The notes beneath the pieces were generated by a model. It was given only the letters and a program-made list of their open reading frames with translations. It did no database searches and had not been told where the DNA came from. A stretch of DNA of 64,000 nucleotides, taken from Cricetomys ansorgei (lineage: Eukaryota > Chordata > Mammalia > Rodentia > Nesomyidae). The stretch is from positions 9,911,001 through 9,975,000 of the forward strand of contig JAMJFZ010002307.1 of NCBI GenBank assembly GCA_026225945.1, in the 5' to 3' direction. This document shows, piece after piece, positions 23,107 to 35,236 of this stretch (its first letter is position 1; each line of letters starts with the position of its first letter). Both the position numbers and the translations under genes were made by a program.

Positions 23107-23373
23107 ATGTGTGGGTGTGCTCACATTCTCATGCACCTATGTGTACACGCATGTGGAGTCAGAGGTCAATCTCAGACATCTTCAATTGATAGCCATATTG
23201 CTTTTTGAGACAGTTTCTCTTGATAGCCTGGAGTTTGCCCATTTGGCTAGGCTGGCTGGCTGGCCAGCTGTCCTCATCCCCCCCACCCCAGAATCTGGGA
23301 TCTTCTTATTTTGCATAGCACTTAATCACTTAAGTACTTAAGCACTTAATCAGCTGAGCCATTTCCCTAGGTC
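23107..23373 (-). repeat. B4A-type SINE, antisense
   Basis: AGTCAGAGGTCAATCTCAG, TGAGACAGTTTCTCTTG, GGCTAGGCTGGCTGG, AATCTGGGATCTTC and AATCAGCTGAGCC reproduce the reversed ID-B1 fusion layout. Confidence 0.75.
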
Positions 23374-24064
23374 AACCTTTGCTTTTTCAAGTCTGTAAGA
23401 AATCATACCTACTTGAAAGTATTGCAGTTTATGACTTACTCAGTTGCCTCCCGAGCCTAACTGTGATTCGCCCTTGAGCCCACACAATCTAATCTTTCCC
23501 CAAACCACATTGGAAATACCTCAAAGGGAGCCATCTTGAGATTCAGGGTAGTAGAGACTGAGCATCTCTGATTTGACTTGCTCTGAAGTGTCTGAGGGGC
23601 TTCAGTCTGAGTCTTCTGCTTCCTCACCCACTCACTGACGTAGTGGTGTCTGGGATATGTAAACCACATTGCCTGTGTGCTATTAGAGATTTATACCCTT
23701 CTGAGTCGTCAGCTCGGGGCTTGTGCTGTGCTGTTTGACTTCCAAGTCTCCCCTGTATTCGCTCCATGAACTCGGCACTTCTCAATTTGTTTAGTTGTGG
23801 GAAACACACAGGCGTGCCCATCTCGGTTATCAAGAACCAGTGAGTTACCACTTGCAGGTCTTTTAGTGTGGATCATGGCATGTAGTAGATGTCCATGTAT
23901 CACCTTATATTAGTAGAATGTTTCAAGTATGCTTCTTATTTCTGAATTCCATGGTGAATAAATTAAATCAAAGGTAAATGTATATTCTACTGGGTATTTT
24001 GTTTTTCACTGAAAATCGAAAGGCTTATGTAAGGTAGAACTATATCCTTACTCAGCAATACCAA

Positions 24065-24091
24065 CACATACACACACACACACACACACAT
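24065..24091. repeat. (CA)n microsatellite
   Basis: About 13 CA units, followed by a GA-rich run at 24107-24133. Confidence 0.9.
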
Positions 24092-24349
24092 GCGCACATT
24101 GGCAGGGGGGGGCGAGGAGGGAGAGAGAGAGGTCTCTTTTTTTCATGTCAATTACAGCCTGGCTACTGATGGTTATAATGATACTTAATGGCTTTATATT
24201 CAATTATGGACAAATAACCAGAAATATGTTAATGCATCAAAACCTTGACACTCTTCCATTTGAAAGTGCTTCTGGTGTATAGTAAAGAGCTTTCTAACCA
24301 CAAGTGATACATAGGTCTCTGAGTTTAAAAAAGAATTGAACAGAACTTT

Positions 24350-24517
24350 GTTTGTTTGTTTGTTTGTTTTCCAGACAGGGTTTCTCTCTTGTAACTCTGG
24401 CTGTCCTGGAACTCACTCTGTACACCAGGCTGGTCTCGAACTCATGGAGATCCACCTGCCTCTGTCTCTGCCTCCCAAGTGCTGGTATTAAAGGCGTGCA
24501 CCACCACAGCCCAGCTG
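24350..24517 (-). repeat. B1 SINE, antisense, with intact target-site duplication
   Basis: (GTTT)n tail, then GACAGGGTTTCTCTC, GGCTGTCCTGGAACTCACTC, CAGGCTGGTCTCGAACTC and TTAAAGGCGTGCACCACCAC. The 14-bp direct repeat TTGAACAGAACTTT flanks it exactly (24336-24349 and 24518-24531). The low divergence marks it as one of the younger insertions here. Confidence 0.95.
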
Positions 24518-24620
24518 TTGAACAGAACTTTCTAGTTGACAGGTTGATCATGGAAATATCAGCAAAGGCACAATTTAAGAATGTGCTAATTACAAGGGTG
24601 GACCAGTAACATAAGTGAGG

Positions 24621-24642
24621 TGTGTGTGTGTGTGTGTGTGTG
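24621..24642. repeat. (GT)n microsatellite
   Basis: Eleven GT units. Confidence 0.9.
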
Positions 24643-25351
24643 TTACATAAGTGACAGCATACACATGGCCTGGTGTAGGGCACAGACTCTTCATCCTGTC
24701 TAATTTCACCTTGCAGGCCTGTCTTCAAGTGAAATTGCTGGCTGATCGACAACATGCTGAGCTCAGTGGGGATGTAATGAAGTGTAGGCCACAGTTTCCC
24801 AGACTTTCCAGTCTTCTGCCCCAGCAGGATAAACATGTTCCTTCACTAGCCAATGGGATAGCAGTGCTGTTGTGGCATACATTCCCTCTTGAGGGCCTCC
24901 GTCTGTATTTTGACAGACTCCAAGTAATTAAAGCAAAAAGACCTGCCAAAGCCCAGAAGACACCAGACACACGTTTGATCAAATGCTTCCTAGAGTCACG
25001 TGATTCTGATTGTAGCAAGTATGGGAAGGGTTCATAGAAAAACCGCTGAAAATTTTAATTTGGTTTCACAGTTGACACCCTCATTTCGGAAACTGAAGCA
25101 CTCTGCGCCATCACAAAATGTGTTTCTTGAAAGGGCTAGTCTAGCTGATTGAGTAATGCTACTCTCTAATTCAAAAGCCAACTGATGTGCTCACCCATGC
25201 AGGCTTAAATTTGTACACTCAGATTGCTAGGCTATAAACTGGCTGCCAAAGGACAACAAGCTTGTGGTATTTTTATCCCTTGACACACGGTTATTTTTCT
25301 TCCTCTTGTTCTTGTCTGCCATTTTTTACTCTAATGAAACAGCAACGATTT

Positions 25352-25498
25352 TTCTTTTATTTTTTGGATATAGAGTCTCAAGTAGTTCAGGCTGGCTTCA
25401 AATTCATTATATAGTTGAGAATGACCTTGAACTCATGATCCTTCTACCTCTACCTCTCAAGTACCGGGGCAGAAGGTGTACGCCACCGTGTGCAGTGT
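25352..25498 (-). repeat. Diverged B1 SINE, antisense
   Basis: GAGTCTCAAGTAGTTCAGGC, TGACCTTGAACTCATGATCC and TACGCCACCGTG are a reversed, aged B1. Confidence 0.75.
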
Positions 25499-25529
25499 TT
25501 TGTGAGATGCTAAGATTAAATTCTACTGG

Positions 25530-25637
25530 CTGGCCGGTGGTGGTGCACACCTTTAATCCCAGCACTTGGGAGGCAGAGGCAGGCAGATCTCTGTGAGTTT
25601 GAGGCCAGCCTGGTCTACAGAGTGAGTTCCAGGACAG
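25530..25637 (+). repeat. B1 SINE, sense
   Basis: GCCGGTGGTGGTGCACACC, TTTAATCCCAGCACTTGGGA, GGCAGAGGCAGGCAGATC and GAGGCCAGCCTGGTCTACAG are nearly consensus. A (TAA)n tail extends to about 25666. Confidence 0.95.
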
Positions 25638-26087
25638 TAATTATAATAATAATAATAATAGTAACAATAATAAAAAGAATCCCAGGACTTAGTGCATAAG
25701 GATTCTGACAAGACAGTCATGTCCCTCATGCAATGATTGTGATTTTAGATGTGATTTTTGTATACACACAAAAGTATTTAAAAATATTTGTGTACATGAT
25801 GACCAGAATTTACTTGTGAGTCCTGTGTCAGTCTCCATAGGCTGCAGAGGTTTTCACTGCTTACGTGGCTTCGCCATACTGATTCTTTGTCTTTTAGACT
25901 TTGTGGTTCTTGAACATTGTCAAAACACTTACAAAAAAAAAGAAGAGAAAGATGTAGGGAATGGATGGTTTGTTACCCTCTCAATTATTTAATTCTTTTG
26001 TGTATTTCATTATGTGAAACACATGCAAATTCACATTAATCTATGGTCTAGATATGCTCAGGAAAATGTAACATGTTGATTTTAGTG

Positions 26088-26210
26088 GAGACCAGAAGAA
26101 GGCACTGGATTCCCTAAGTCTGGAGTTGTGAGCCGCTTGATTTGGGTGCTGGGAACCGAACTTAGGTCCTCTGCAAGAGCAGTGCATTGTCTTAGTCACT
26201 GCGCTGTGCC
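26088..26210 (-). repeat. B3 SINE, antisense, diverged
   Basis: GACCAGAAGAAGGCACTGGA, GGTGCTGGGAACCGAACTTA and CTCTGCAAGAGCAGTGCA are the reverse of a B3. Confidence 0.8.
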
Positions 26211-26221
26211 TTTACAGTTTC

Positions 26222-26459
26222 CATCTTATCTTTTGAGACAGGGTTTCTCACTGAATTTGGAGCTCAAGAATTAGCTAGGCTGAGAGCTGGAGAGATGGCT
26301 CAGGGATTAAGAGCACTGGCTGCTCTTCTAGATGACCCCAGTTCATTTCCAAGCACCTACATGGCAGCTTACAAACTGTCTGTAGCTCCTATTCCAGGGA
26401 ATTCGACACCCTCACACAGATATACATTCAGGCAAAACACCAATGTAGATAATATATAT

Positions 26460-26499
<40 letters not shown>

Positions 26500-26673
26500 A
26501 TGAATTAGCTAGGCTGATTGGGCAGTAGAGTGCCCAGGATCCTCTTCTCTGCGCCCAGACCCTGTGGTGTTTGCCATCACACTTGGTTTTTAATATGAAT
26601 GCTAGGGATTCTAACTCTGGCCCCTAGTGCTTACAGAGCAAGCACTGTGCCCCGGGAGCCATCTCCCAGCCCT
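26222..26673 (-). repeat. B4A-type SINE, antisense, split by a B2 insertion
   Basis: The left piece (26222-26283: TTTTGAGACAGGGTTTCTCA ... TTAGCTAGGCTGA) continues after the B2 in the right piece (26502-26673: TTAGCTAGGCTGATTGGGCA ... GGAGCCATCTCCCAGCCC). Confidence 0.85.
26284..26501 (+). repeat. B2 SINE, sense, inserted in a B4A, with target-site duplication
   Basis: A near-full B2: GAGAGCTGGAGAGATGGCTC, AGAGCACTGGCTGCTCTTCT, ATACATTCAGGCAAAACACC, then a (CA)n tail at about 26464-26496. It is flanked by the 16-bp duplication GAATTAGCTAGGCTGA (26268-26283 and 26502-26517). Confidence 0.95.
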
Positions 26674-27366
26674 TGCCTCTTCAAATATTCATCATTCCTT
26701 TGTGATGAGAGCAGGTAAAACTGCCTTTGGGATATTGTGAATTATAGATACCTAACTTATTAATAAGTTAGTAATAACATCACCAGGTTAGGAATAGAGT
26801 GTGAAATCACTGTGGTGGGCACTATGCCACCAGAACTTGTGTCACCTGCATAAGTCAAATTTGAACATTTGGATCAGCATCTCCTCTTTGCCCATCCGTG
26901 CCTGTCCCCCGCCTCTGGTAAATGCTATCTGTTTCTCTATTTCTGAGTATAAGTTTGTCTATTATGTTTCCCATGAAGATTCGATACAATGGCCTTTGTC
27001 CTTCTGTGTCTGCTGTTCTTCCTTAGCATAAAATCCCCTGGTCCATCAAGGTTGTTGGAAGGATAGGATTCTCTAGTGTTTGTCAAGCTTCATAGTATTC
27101 TGTTACCTGAATAAACCATCCTTTAAAAAAATCCCATGGTTTAGCTAGTTTGGTTGTTTCCTATTCTGGTAATTGAGAATAATGGTGTAAAAAATTTAGG
27201 AATGCAGGCATAGATTACATAGTTTTAGTGATAATTTTCTTAAAACATTAGTCAGGGTAAAGAAAAGGGTAGATTCTGTTTCCCTTTCCTGTGTAAGAAT
27301 TTGCAAGGTGTGTGAGTGTGCACCTGCCTGCATGATGTTTGTGTATAAGTGTATGTGTAAACGACC

Positions 27367-27521
27367 TTTTTTTTTGCGGGGGAGACAAGGTCCTTCTACA
27401 TAGCCCTGGCTGTCCTGGAACTCACTATATAGAGCAGGTTGCCCTCAAACTCATAGAGATCTGTCTGCCTATGGCTCTGGAGTTCTGAGCTTAACGGTGT
27501 GTACCACTATGCCCCTGCTTT
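27367..27521 (-). repeat. B1 SINE, antisense
   Basis: GAGACAAGGTCCTTCTACAT, AGCCCTGGCTGTCCTGGAAC, CTCAAACTCATAGAGATCTG and GTGTACCACTATGCCC. Confidence 0.85.
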
Positions 27522-27867
27522 CCTCAAAGTGTTACAAGAAATGAGATCCACTGATGACTCCTGCAGTTAATGGTTAGAGGAGTAGTTTTTAAAGGATTGA
27601 GCAAAAGGGAGGGAAGTCACCTGCAGACATCTGAGTGGGACAAGAAAAGACTAATGTCTGTTTGTCAGAGAACAGTTTGTCTGTCTACATCTACACAGAC
27701 CAAACAAACAAACAAAAACCAAGAGAATGAAAATGGTTCTTTGTTTTATCCATCTCAAGGGCACCTGAAGGGTATTTTCAAGTTACAAGACTCTACTTAT
27801 GGATTTGTGTAAAAGCCAGAGTTCTGTTACAGTCAAGTCATTCTCGCATGCCAAAACAAGGAGAGTA

Positions 27868-28170
27868 TATAGTTTCTTCTCTCTTTGCTGTGACTAGAAC
27901 CCTGACAAGGTGACTTAAGGGAGGAAGAGCCTGTTTTGGCTCACAAGTTGAGGACATACAGCTCTCCGAGAAGGCAGGGGCATGAGGTTACCTGCTTATT
28001 GCTTCTACAGATCTCCTCTAGGACGTGGGGCTGGGCTGTAAGATCTCAAGGCCTGCCCCCAGTGAGCTCACAATTCCTCCCTCCTCCAGTGAGGCTCTCC
28101 TACTGGTTCCGTAACCTTCCAAATCAGCACCACAAACTGGTGACTGGGTGTTTGTCAAACACACGAGCAA
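27868..28170 (-). repeat. RMER/MaLR-like repeat, antisense
   Basis: It starts with the reversed 3' end of the family (TGCTGTGACTAGAACCCTGA, TTTTGGCTCACAAG) and continues with CCTCCAGTGAGGCTCTCCTA and AACCTTCCAAATCAGCACCA. It is diverged from the copy at 18715-19000. Confidence 0.6.
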
Positions 28171-30117
28171 CAGAAAGCTTACTCAACCTGCAACAGACTG
28201 TGTGGTGTGAGGACTTGTGCCTTTAGAGTCTCAGGACAAGAAAAGCAATGCAGCTGTTAACTAGTGAGCAGCTCAGTGCTTTGTGTCAGTGATGGTTTCC
28301 TAGTTAAAGCTACTCACTTAAGGAGAATTGTTGCAGTATCACATGAAGATGGCTTTCAGTTTTTAATAATGGAGACAAGGAGGCAAGAACATGAAAGGGG
28401 CCGAAAGATGCATGTATGCAAGAAAAGATACTGCGAAACACAACTGAATTAACTCATGAACTTGTAGGGCAAAAGGACTTTTCTGACTCTATTTATTCTA
28501 TTGTAATATATTATTAAATCCAGTCATCTTTTACTTTTAGTTGCTGGCTACTTAATTCATTGAAACTCTGTCTCTGGAGTTAAGTGTCAGGCTTTAGTTG
28601 CTTCCGATTGAACTTGATATTTTTTTTTTCTTTGCAGCTGATGAGGACTAACTTTAAGATGAGTGAAGAAAATTTTGAATCATCCCTTCTATTCCCTTGT
28701 TATTCTTGGTATCTCTCCAACTTATGGGTTTGGGGAAATAAGCCAACTTTTCAAGGTGGTACTGGCCTTGAAGCCAAAATTCCAGTGCAAACGCATCTCT
28801 GTAGCTCCAGCTGCCTTTGAAAATTGATGCGGTTTCTGAAAAAAAATAAAAATAAAAAGAGCCATAATTTCTTCCATCCCATTAAAGTGGGAGTGAAATA
28901 TTGCAAAAGCAAGACAATCCGAAGAAGGTAATTGCAGCATAAGTAAACAGATATGCAAAGGAAACATACATATTCATAAGATGCAAATAGAGAGCCTGGT
29001 GGTCCTGTAGCTCTTTGGTGCTAGAGCTGAGACTAGAACCCCAGTTTAGTGCTTTGCAAAGCTCTGGCAACTGTTTTCATTTTGTATCATCCAGGTCTTC
29101 CCCACGTCCACTCAAACATTTTCTCTTACGAAATGCGGTGATCATCGGAGTTTCACAATACAACCCTTGTAAAAGCCAGTGTTTTCGGTTTATAAGAATT
29201 TTCCAGTGAATAACCGGTGTGTGGCAAGGATTCCTGGGAATGCCAGGTGTGTTGTCAGTCATGACTTTTTGGAGTGCAGGCCTTCCAATAATTGGAGGAA
29301 GACCACCCACACTATCAAGGTCATCTCCTTTACTCCAGGTCTATTTTTCTAGAGTGTTAGTGCCTAAATTAGCATTGATTGTATGCATGGCCCTGTATAG
29401 CCCATTGTATAGCTGAACTATGTTGTACAGCTCCTGTGTAGCCCATCTGGGTCAACACAAAACTCTCACAGCAGCTCTTGCTGTTGGCTGTTTTGCCTCT
29501 TTGTACTCATAGATGTCTTGAGCCTTTGTTTATGGCATTGCACAGAACATGCCAAAACCCTCTTCCTTTTGACAGGCCCCCAAGGTTTAAAGGAAACCAG
29601 CATAACCCACTCAGTCTTTTCTTCCCTAGTCTAGTGATAGTCGCTTCGTTCATTCCCCAGAAGGCTTAGCTTTAGGTCACAGCCTTGTCCTTGCTGATCT
29701 GCTCAACAGGGTTACTCTAAAATCTAGGATGGACTGCAGCCATTGTAGACGTGGGTTTGCCCAAAATGGACCAGAGTGAAACAGACCTGCCCTCTAGATA
29801 CTCACTCTACCAAGACATCCAGAGGTCATTGCTGCTTTCAGGGTGGCAGAAGATGTGACAGAGGCTCATGGGGATGTCACCGCAAATGAAGGCTTTGGGG
29901 TTTGCTGTGTGTGGTTTTGGTTTTTTAATGTATACTCTTGCTGAGCTAAATAGTCCCTAAGTAGGATGTGTGCGCTGAACCCAGGTGTGGAAGTTTATTT
30001 TCACCCTCCCAAGTATTGTTTTGTCAGATTTAATCAGTTCTTCTGTCTGTCAGGGGCTTTTTGGATCTGAATATGTGTCACCCCTCCCAGGTTTCCACAT
30101 CTGGGTGTACATATGTT

Positions 30118-30425
30118 TTGGAATATCATAGGCCCTTGTGTCCCTGTCTGTCTGTGTGCATGCTCACGTGCATGCGTGTATGCGAGTGTGTGTAAGGACA
30201 GAGGGAAACTCAGATACCATTCCTCAGACGCCACTCTCCTTTGTTCTTAAAACAGTCCTGCTCTGATGTGGAACTTGCCAAGTAGGGTTCACTAACTGGC
30301 CAGCCAGCCCCAGGGATCTGCCTTTCTCTGCTGAAACCCGGTCGCTGTGCCTGGATTTTTAGAATGTGGGTTCTGGATACTGAACCCAGATTCTTTTTGA
30401 TCAACTGAGCTAGCTCCCCAGCAGC
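30118..30425 (-). repeat. B4A-type SINE, antisense
   Basis: GAGGGAAACTCAGATACCAT, CCTCAGACGCCACTCTCC, GGCCAGCCAGCCCCAGGGAT, ATGTGGGTTCTGGATACTGA and GATCAACTGAGCTAGCTCCC are in B4A reverse order. Confidence 0.8.
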
Positions 30426-30539
30426 CATGCAATTTTCTACTTGGATATTACTTAACTTACTGAAATGATAAGAATCCCTAGTAATATTAGGCCGTCACTC
30501 GGGTAACTTATTACTGGGTAAGAAGAAATTATGGGTCAT

Positions 30540-30644
30540 GAGCTGGCAAGGTGTCTTAGCAGGTAAGTCACATGCCACCAAGCCTGAGGATCTGAGTTTG
30601 ATGCCTGGAATTCTCATGGTGGAAAGAGAACAGACTGCCACAAG

Positions 30645-30688
<44 letters not shown>

Positions 30689-30703
30689 TTATTTATTTAT
30701 TTA
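30540..30703 (+). repeat. B2-superfamily SINE with (CA)n tail
   Basis: GAGCTGGCAAGGTGTCTTAG, CAAGCCTGAGGATCTGAGTT and ATTCTCATGGTGGAAAGAGA, then about 20 CA units (30647-30686) and a (TTTA)n end. Confidence 0.85.
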
Positions 30704-31675
30704 AAAGGAAAAGTATAGGTTTTAGACTTTTAGTAGAGTGATATTAGTACCATGTCACATCATTTCCATGTCTATTAACTAATTTCTGCTTGGGAGTTAT
30801 AGCATTAAAAAGTGAATCAGGTCGGGGCCTTACATCGTTAAGTACTCCTTTATTTTTGTCCTCGACTGCTCTTGTTTCTGCAATATGTGCACACATAATT
30901 CGGTGTGACTAATCCCAATAGCTCTTCCCGTTAAAAAGCCATTTTCCAAGAAGCCATTTCAAGATATGTATGTGTGCCTCTGCATAAAAACAACCAAATT
31001 TGTCTGATTTGAAGTTGATACTGCAAACCAGAGCTGAGTATGAGCTAGAATGTTCTTTTCTAGTTAACAGCAATCATTGGAAAATCTATCTACAAGTCAG
31101 AATCACCAAGATAGGTTAGGACGGTATGTTTCCAGACACCACTGCTAGAGCTTTGATTTACCATGTGGGTGGTGGGCTCAGAGAATTCGAATTTCTAGCA
31201 GTTTGCTACTGAGGCTGGTTTTCCTGGTACCTCACTTTGGGAATCACTGTGCTGTTTGATCAGTTTAATTTCCATTTAGAGGAAAGGTTTTCAACTTAAA
31301 AATGAACAAACAAGCATATAGGCGTTAGCTAGCTGCATGTACTGGGTGCCCAGCCCTGCTGAGGGACCGGGTGACTCAACGTAGCAGGCAGGCTGTATGA
31401 CAGCATCATGGTGGGAACAGTCCAAGTCAGTCAAAAAGAACCCTGTGCACCAGGGCAAACAGGGTAATGCATTTCTTTGGTTCCTTAAAAGTGGGATTTT
31501 CCCTCACATCATAGTAGAGCAAGGATGATTTTCTAAGACATGCACAATGACCCAATGACTCTGATTTGAGGAATTTGGATTTTGAGATGGTGTGTTACGT
31601 GGCAGGAGTGGAGACAGATGGCGCTAAATCTATAGTGTGTCTAGAAGGTTAACCACGTAGGCTGACTATGATATA

Positions 31676-31858
31676 GACTAACCATCCCTGATCCAAAAAT
31701 CCAAAGTTGGAAATGTTCTGAAACTTGACATTTTCTGAGTGCTGACATAGGTGTCAAGTGAAAGGATTCTAGTCTATGGAAACATTCCAATATCAAAAGC
31801 AAACACTAAAGTCTAAAACACTATCAGTAGCAAGCACTTCAGATAAGGGACGGTCAGC
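31676..31858. mobile_element. Tigger-like mariner-type DNA element (non-autonomous)
   Basis: The ends are inverted relative to each other (left GACTAACCATCCCTGATCC; right reversed GCTGACCGTCCCTTATCT). The inner AAAAATCCAAAGTT and CTTCAGATAAGGGAC blocks resemble an old mammalian Tigger-related family. It has no coding capacity. Confidence 0.6.
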
Positions 31859-32497
31859 TTGCCCCAAGTTCTCTAACAAGAAGACCACACAGGAATGGAA
31901 ACCAGAACCTGGATTTTCGTAACACCACGATACACAGAGTCAAGTTTCATGCAGAGCCAGATTTAAAGTACGTCAGCTAGAAGATAGTCTTTCCTCGGTC
32001 CTTGTTAAAAGAGGATTTTACGTGGCTCTTTGGTAAACGGTGTTTATAAAACTAATTGGTGGTGTCAAAAGAACTGCCATGTTGAGAAAAGTTTATACCT
32101 CTCTACATTTCAGGAGTATGAGAAGCATATTTTCTCCGATGATGCATTTCCCGTCTCCTTCAAAATATTTTAAAATGTTTCCTTTTGTTTTCTGTCATTG
32201 GGTAGTCACTTAAAGGGGACAGACAAAAATAAAAATAGAAGGGGAAGAACTTTCAAATATTGTGAATATTTGTCTGAAAAGTAATTGATTTCCTTTTGCA
32301 TTGAGGACTTCATAAATTATAACTGAACCAAACAACTGGGCCAGCTCGTACTCATTTGGCTACATGCTTTGTGATATTCTGAAGGATGACTCAACAGCAC
32401 ACGGCAATAGAAGACTAATTATCTGCTACACTGCCGAGAAATCTTTCCATTAAGATATTTTGTGTCTTAACTTTTTTTCATTTTTTTATGTTTTATT

Positions 32498-32604
32498 TTT
32501 TGAGATGGTCACTACATTGACCTGGCTGGCCAGGAACTCGCCATGTAGACTAAATATGCATCAATCCTTCTGCCTCGGCCACACGAATGCTGTGATTACA
32601 GGTT
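32498..32604 (-). repeat. Old B1-like SINE, antisense
   Basis: TTGAGATGGTCACTACATTG, GCTGGCCAGGAACTCGCCAT and CGAATGCTGTGATTACAGG. Confidence 0.7.
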
Positions 32605-32633
32605 AAAATATTCTGTATCTTGACCACACATAT

Positions 32634-32845
32634 TTGAACCAGGGTCTCATTTAGTTCAGGCTGGCTTTGAACTCACTATTTAGTCTAGGATGACCTTGAA
32701 TTCTTGATCCTCTCCTATCCACTTTCAGAACCCCAGAGTTGTTCCTGCAGGCGCCCACGTCTCCAGTCGTGTGCAGTGGTAGAGTTTGAACCCAGGGCTT
32801 TGTGCATGCTAGACAGGCACTCTACCAACTGAGCCACATCTAGCC
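32634..32845 (-). repeat. B4 (ID-B1 fusion) SINE, antisense
   Basis: The B1 half (CAGGGTCTCATTTAGTTCAG ... GATGACCTTGAATTCTTGAT) is followed by the reversed ID half (GAACCCAGGGCTTTGTGCAT, CTCTACCAACTGAGCCACAT), the B4/RSINE1 architecture. Confidence 0.85.
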
Positions 32846-33113
32846 AATGACAACTCCATTGCTTTCTTCCTTTCTTATTTTAAGCAGAACACATTAGAAC
32901 TAGGCAATGGACATGGGTCCAGCATTGATGTATGACCTGTATACAAAAATGCTAACCTTAAAATGATTTATTCTTAATTCAATTCATTCCTAGGTCTTAT
33001 TTGAAGACAGAATTGGGAAGGAATAGACAATAATCTAAATGAAGGATGGAGTCTGTAAGTTTTTGAGACATGAACTCCAATAGGCAGGTTGCTAACTAGA
33101 TATATATATATAT

Positions 33114-33282
33114 CCAGCAAGCTGGATCAGTGGGTAAAAGTGGTTGCCTCCAAGCCTGGTGATTTAAGTTCTGTCCCCAAAATTTGTGTAGTAGAAAGAG
33201 AGAACTGACAACTGCAAGTTGTCCTCTGACCTCCACATTCCTACTATGATACACACACAATGAATAAATAAATAAATTTTTC
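33114..33282 (+). repeat. B2-superfamily SINE
   Basis: CAAGCTGGATCAGTGGGTAA, CAAGCCTGGTGATTTAAGTT and AAGTTGTCCTCTGACCTCCA, then an (AATA)n tail. A short (TA)n precedes it at about 33100-33112. Confidence 0.85.
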
Positions 33283-35049
33283 TTTAAGGAACTTTTATGT
33301 TGACATATGTATACATTTAGATCATCATTAAATGAAATGTTGACCACTTCCTTCAGCTTTAGGGAACAGCTGAGTTCAAAGTCCCCTCCCTCATTCCTTC
33401 CCAACAGATGAGCTGACTGGGGATCAGATACATGGGTAAGGAGTTGTCCGGATCCTAAGTCAGGGATGGGATTATGATGACTTCCGGTTCACACTCAGGC
33501 ACCATGACTCTCAGGACTGTGGTTACCTAGCACTCTAAAGTGTTCCAGCCACATTTCAAGTTCAACTGCGGGTGGACAACAAATGTGCGTTTCCTTTCTC
33601 CGTGCCTGGTCCTCTCCTGGTTACCCTATTAGTCCTAGCGTTGACAAAACAGCTGACAGGAGCAACCGAGAAAAGGAAGGAGTTGGAAAAGGAAGAAGCC
33701 TTATGGTTCGAGAGGGTTGTAGCCGGTCATGGTAGGGAAGGAAGGTGTGGTGGAGCTCTTGGAGGTCAGTGCATGTGGCTGGGATTCCTCACATCTCCGT
33801 GGTCCAGGAAATAGGTGCAGAGAGGGAACTAAAGAGGAAATACACCCTCAAGCCCCACACCCCACTCCCACCCAGTGATCCAATCTTTAGCAGGGCGCCC
33901 CACCTACGTAAGGTTCACAGTGACCCCTGCTAGGAGCCTGTGCTGAAACGCTTGAGGCTCTGAGGATATTTCACATTCAAACACTACACCCGAGAAGGCT
34001 GATTCACGCTCCGCGTCTGTGAAAATGTGTTCTTATTTTGTTTGAAAATTGCTAGAGGAAATGGAGATCCAGAGCAAAGGAAGCTGCAATTAAACTAGAG
34101 ATCATATAGCCTTGCTTTTGAAAATTCAGCTCTGTTTTAAAAATAGTTGTTTTTTTTTTTTTTCTTTTTCTGTTCTAAATTCCATCTATGATTTCATGCT
34201 AAAACCTCTTATTTGGCTTTGGAGGCTGAACAGTGCGTGAGTGACTAGGAAAGGGAGATGGGAATTATTTTTTAAAACCGAGAAAGCATAACTTTTAGTA
34301 TGGGAAAAATGTGGGATTTGTTAGATATCTTCACTGGGGAAAGAAAAAAAGAAAGGATATGCTAAAATTTAACTCCAAAGATCCCCCAGAAGTAAAAATC
34401 AGTAGCTTTTTCAAAAACAGGAGAGTCCAACCTTTCAAAATTAAGGAAAATATGTATTCAAACCAAAGATTTTAAAATAGTTGTTCAGCACAATAGAAGG
34501 GGATTCCATTTCTTCACTGAGGTGCAGCTGGTCTTGTGAACCAAGGAGCTGGAAGAACCCAGCTCTTGCCTTGGGTATAGCACAGCGGGCTTCAAACAGC
34601 TGATGATTGCAGACTGGTTAGGCTAGGATCCCATCAGATAACCAAAGATCTTTTATCTGCCATGAATAATTCATGATTAACTATTGCTGGAGCCTTCTAG
34701 GTCAATATGTACTTTTGAAAACTATGATGTGTCTTATAAATGCCAAGGATCATGGTTTTTATTGTTATTAATATTCTGATTCTATAACTGAAAATTCAAA
34801 GCTATAATTTGTGAACATTTAATAAAAATTTGACATGCAGCTTTTTGATGGCAAAGTGGAAACTTGACTACATGCTTCTTTGAGGACCTTTGTTTCCCCC
34901 ACCCCAAGCAGAGTAGAAAGGAAATTTTCTTCAGTGCCAATTAAGGAAGTCTTCAAACCAACTGTCACTAAGACCACATAAGTCATAGTTATTGTAAATG
35001 GGTTTTTAAAAAATCTAGAGTCTCGTGAAGAAAGATTTTTAAGGTATAT

Positions 35050-35236
35050 ATTTTTAAATATTTATTTTATTTTTATTTGTGTGTCTGTGTGTATGCCAAG
35101 AGTGTGGGTATGCCCTTGGAAGCCAGAAGAGTCCATCAGGTCCCCTGGAACTAGAGTTACAGTTGGTTCTGAGCTGCCCAATATGGGTGGTGGAAACTGA
35201 ACCCCAGCCCTCTGCAGCAGGCTTAGCAATCTCTCT
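35050..35236 (-). repeat. B3 SINE, antisense
   Basis: GAAGCCAGAAGAGTCCATCA, CCCCTGGAACTAGAGTTACA, GGTGGTGGAAACTGAACCCC and AGCAATCTCTCTTC. Confidence 0.85.

Noticed and set aside
24294..24836. 180-codon minus-strand open frame
   Set aside because: It reads through a B1 SINE and a GT microsatellite (poly Thr-His stretch), so it is a repeat artefact.
24651..25037. 128-codon plus frame without simple repeats
   Set aside because: No domain was recognised, it is in the Rerg intron, the first codons lie beside a microsatellite, and there is no processed-pseudogene feature such as a poly(A) tail with flanking duplications.
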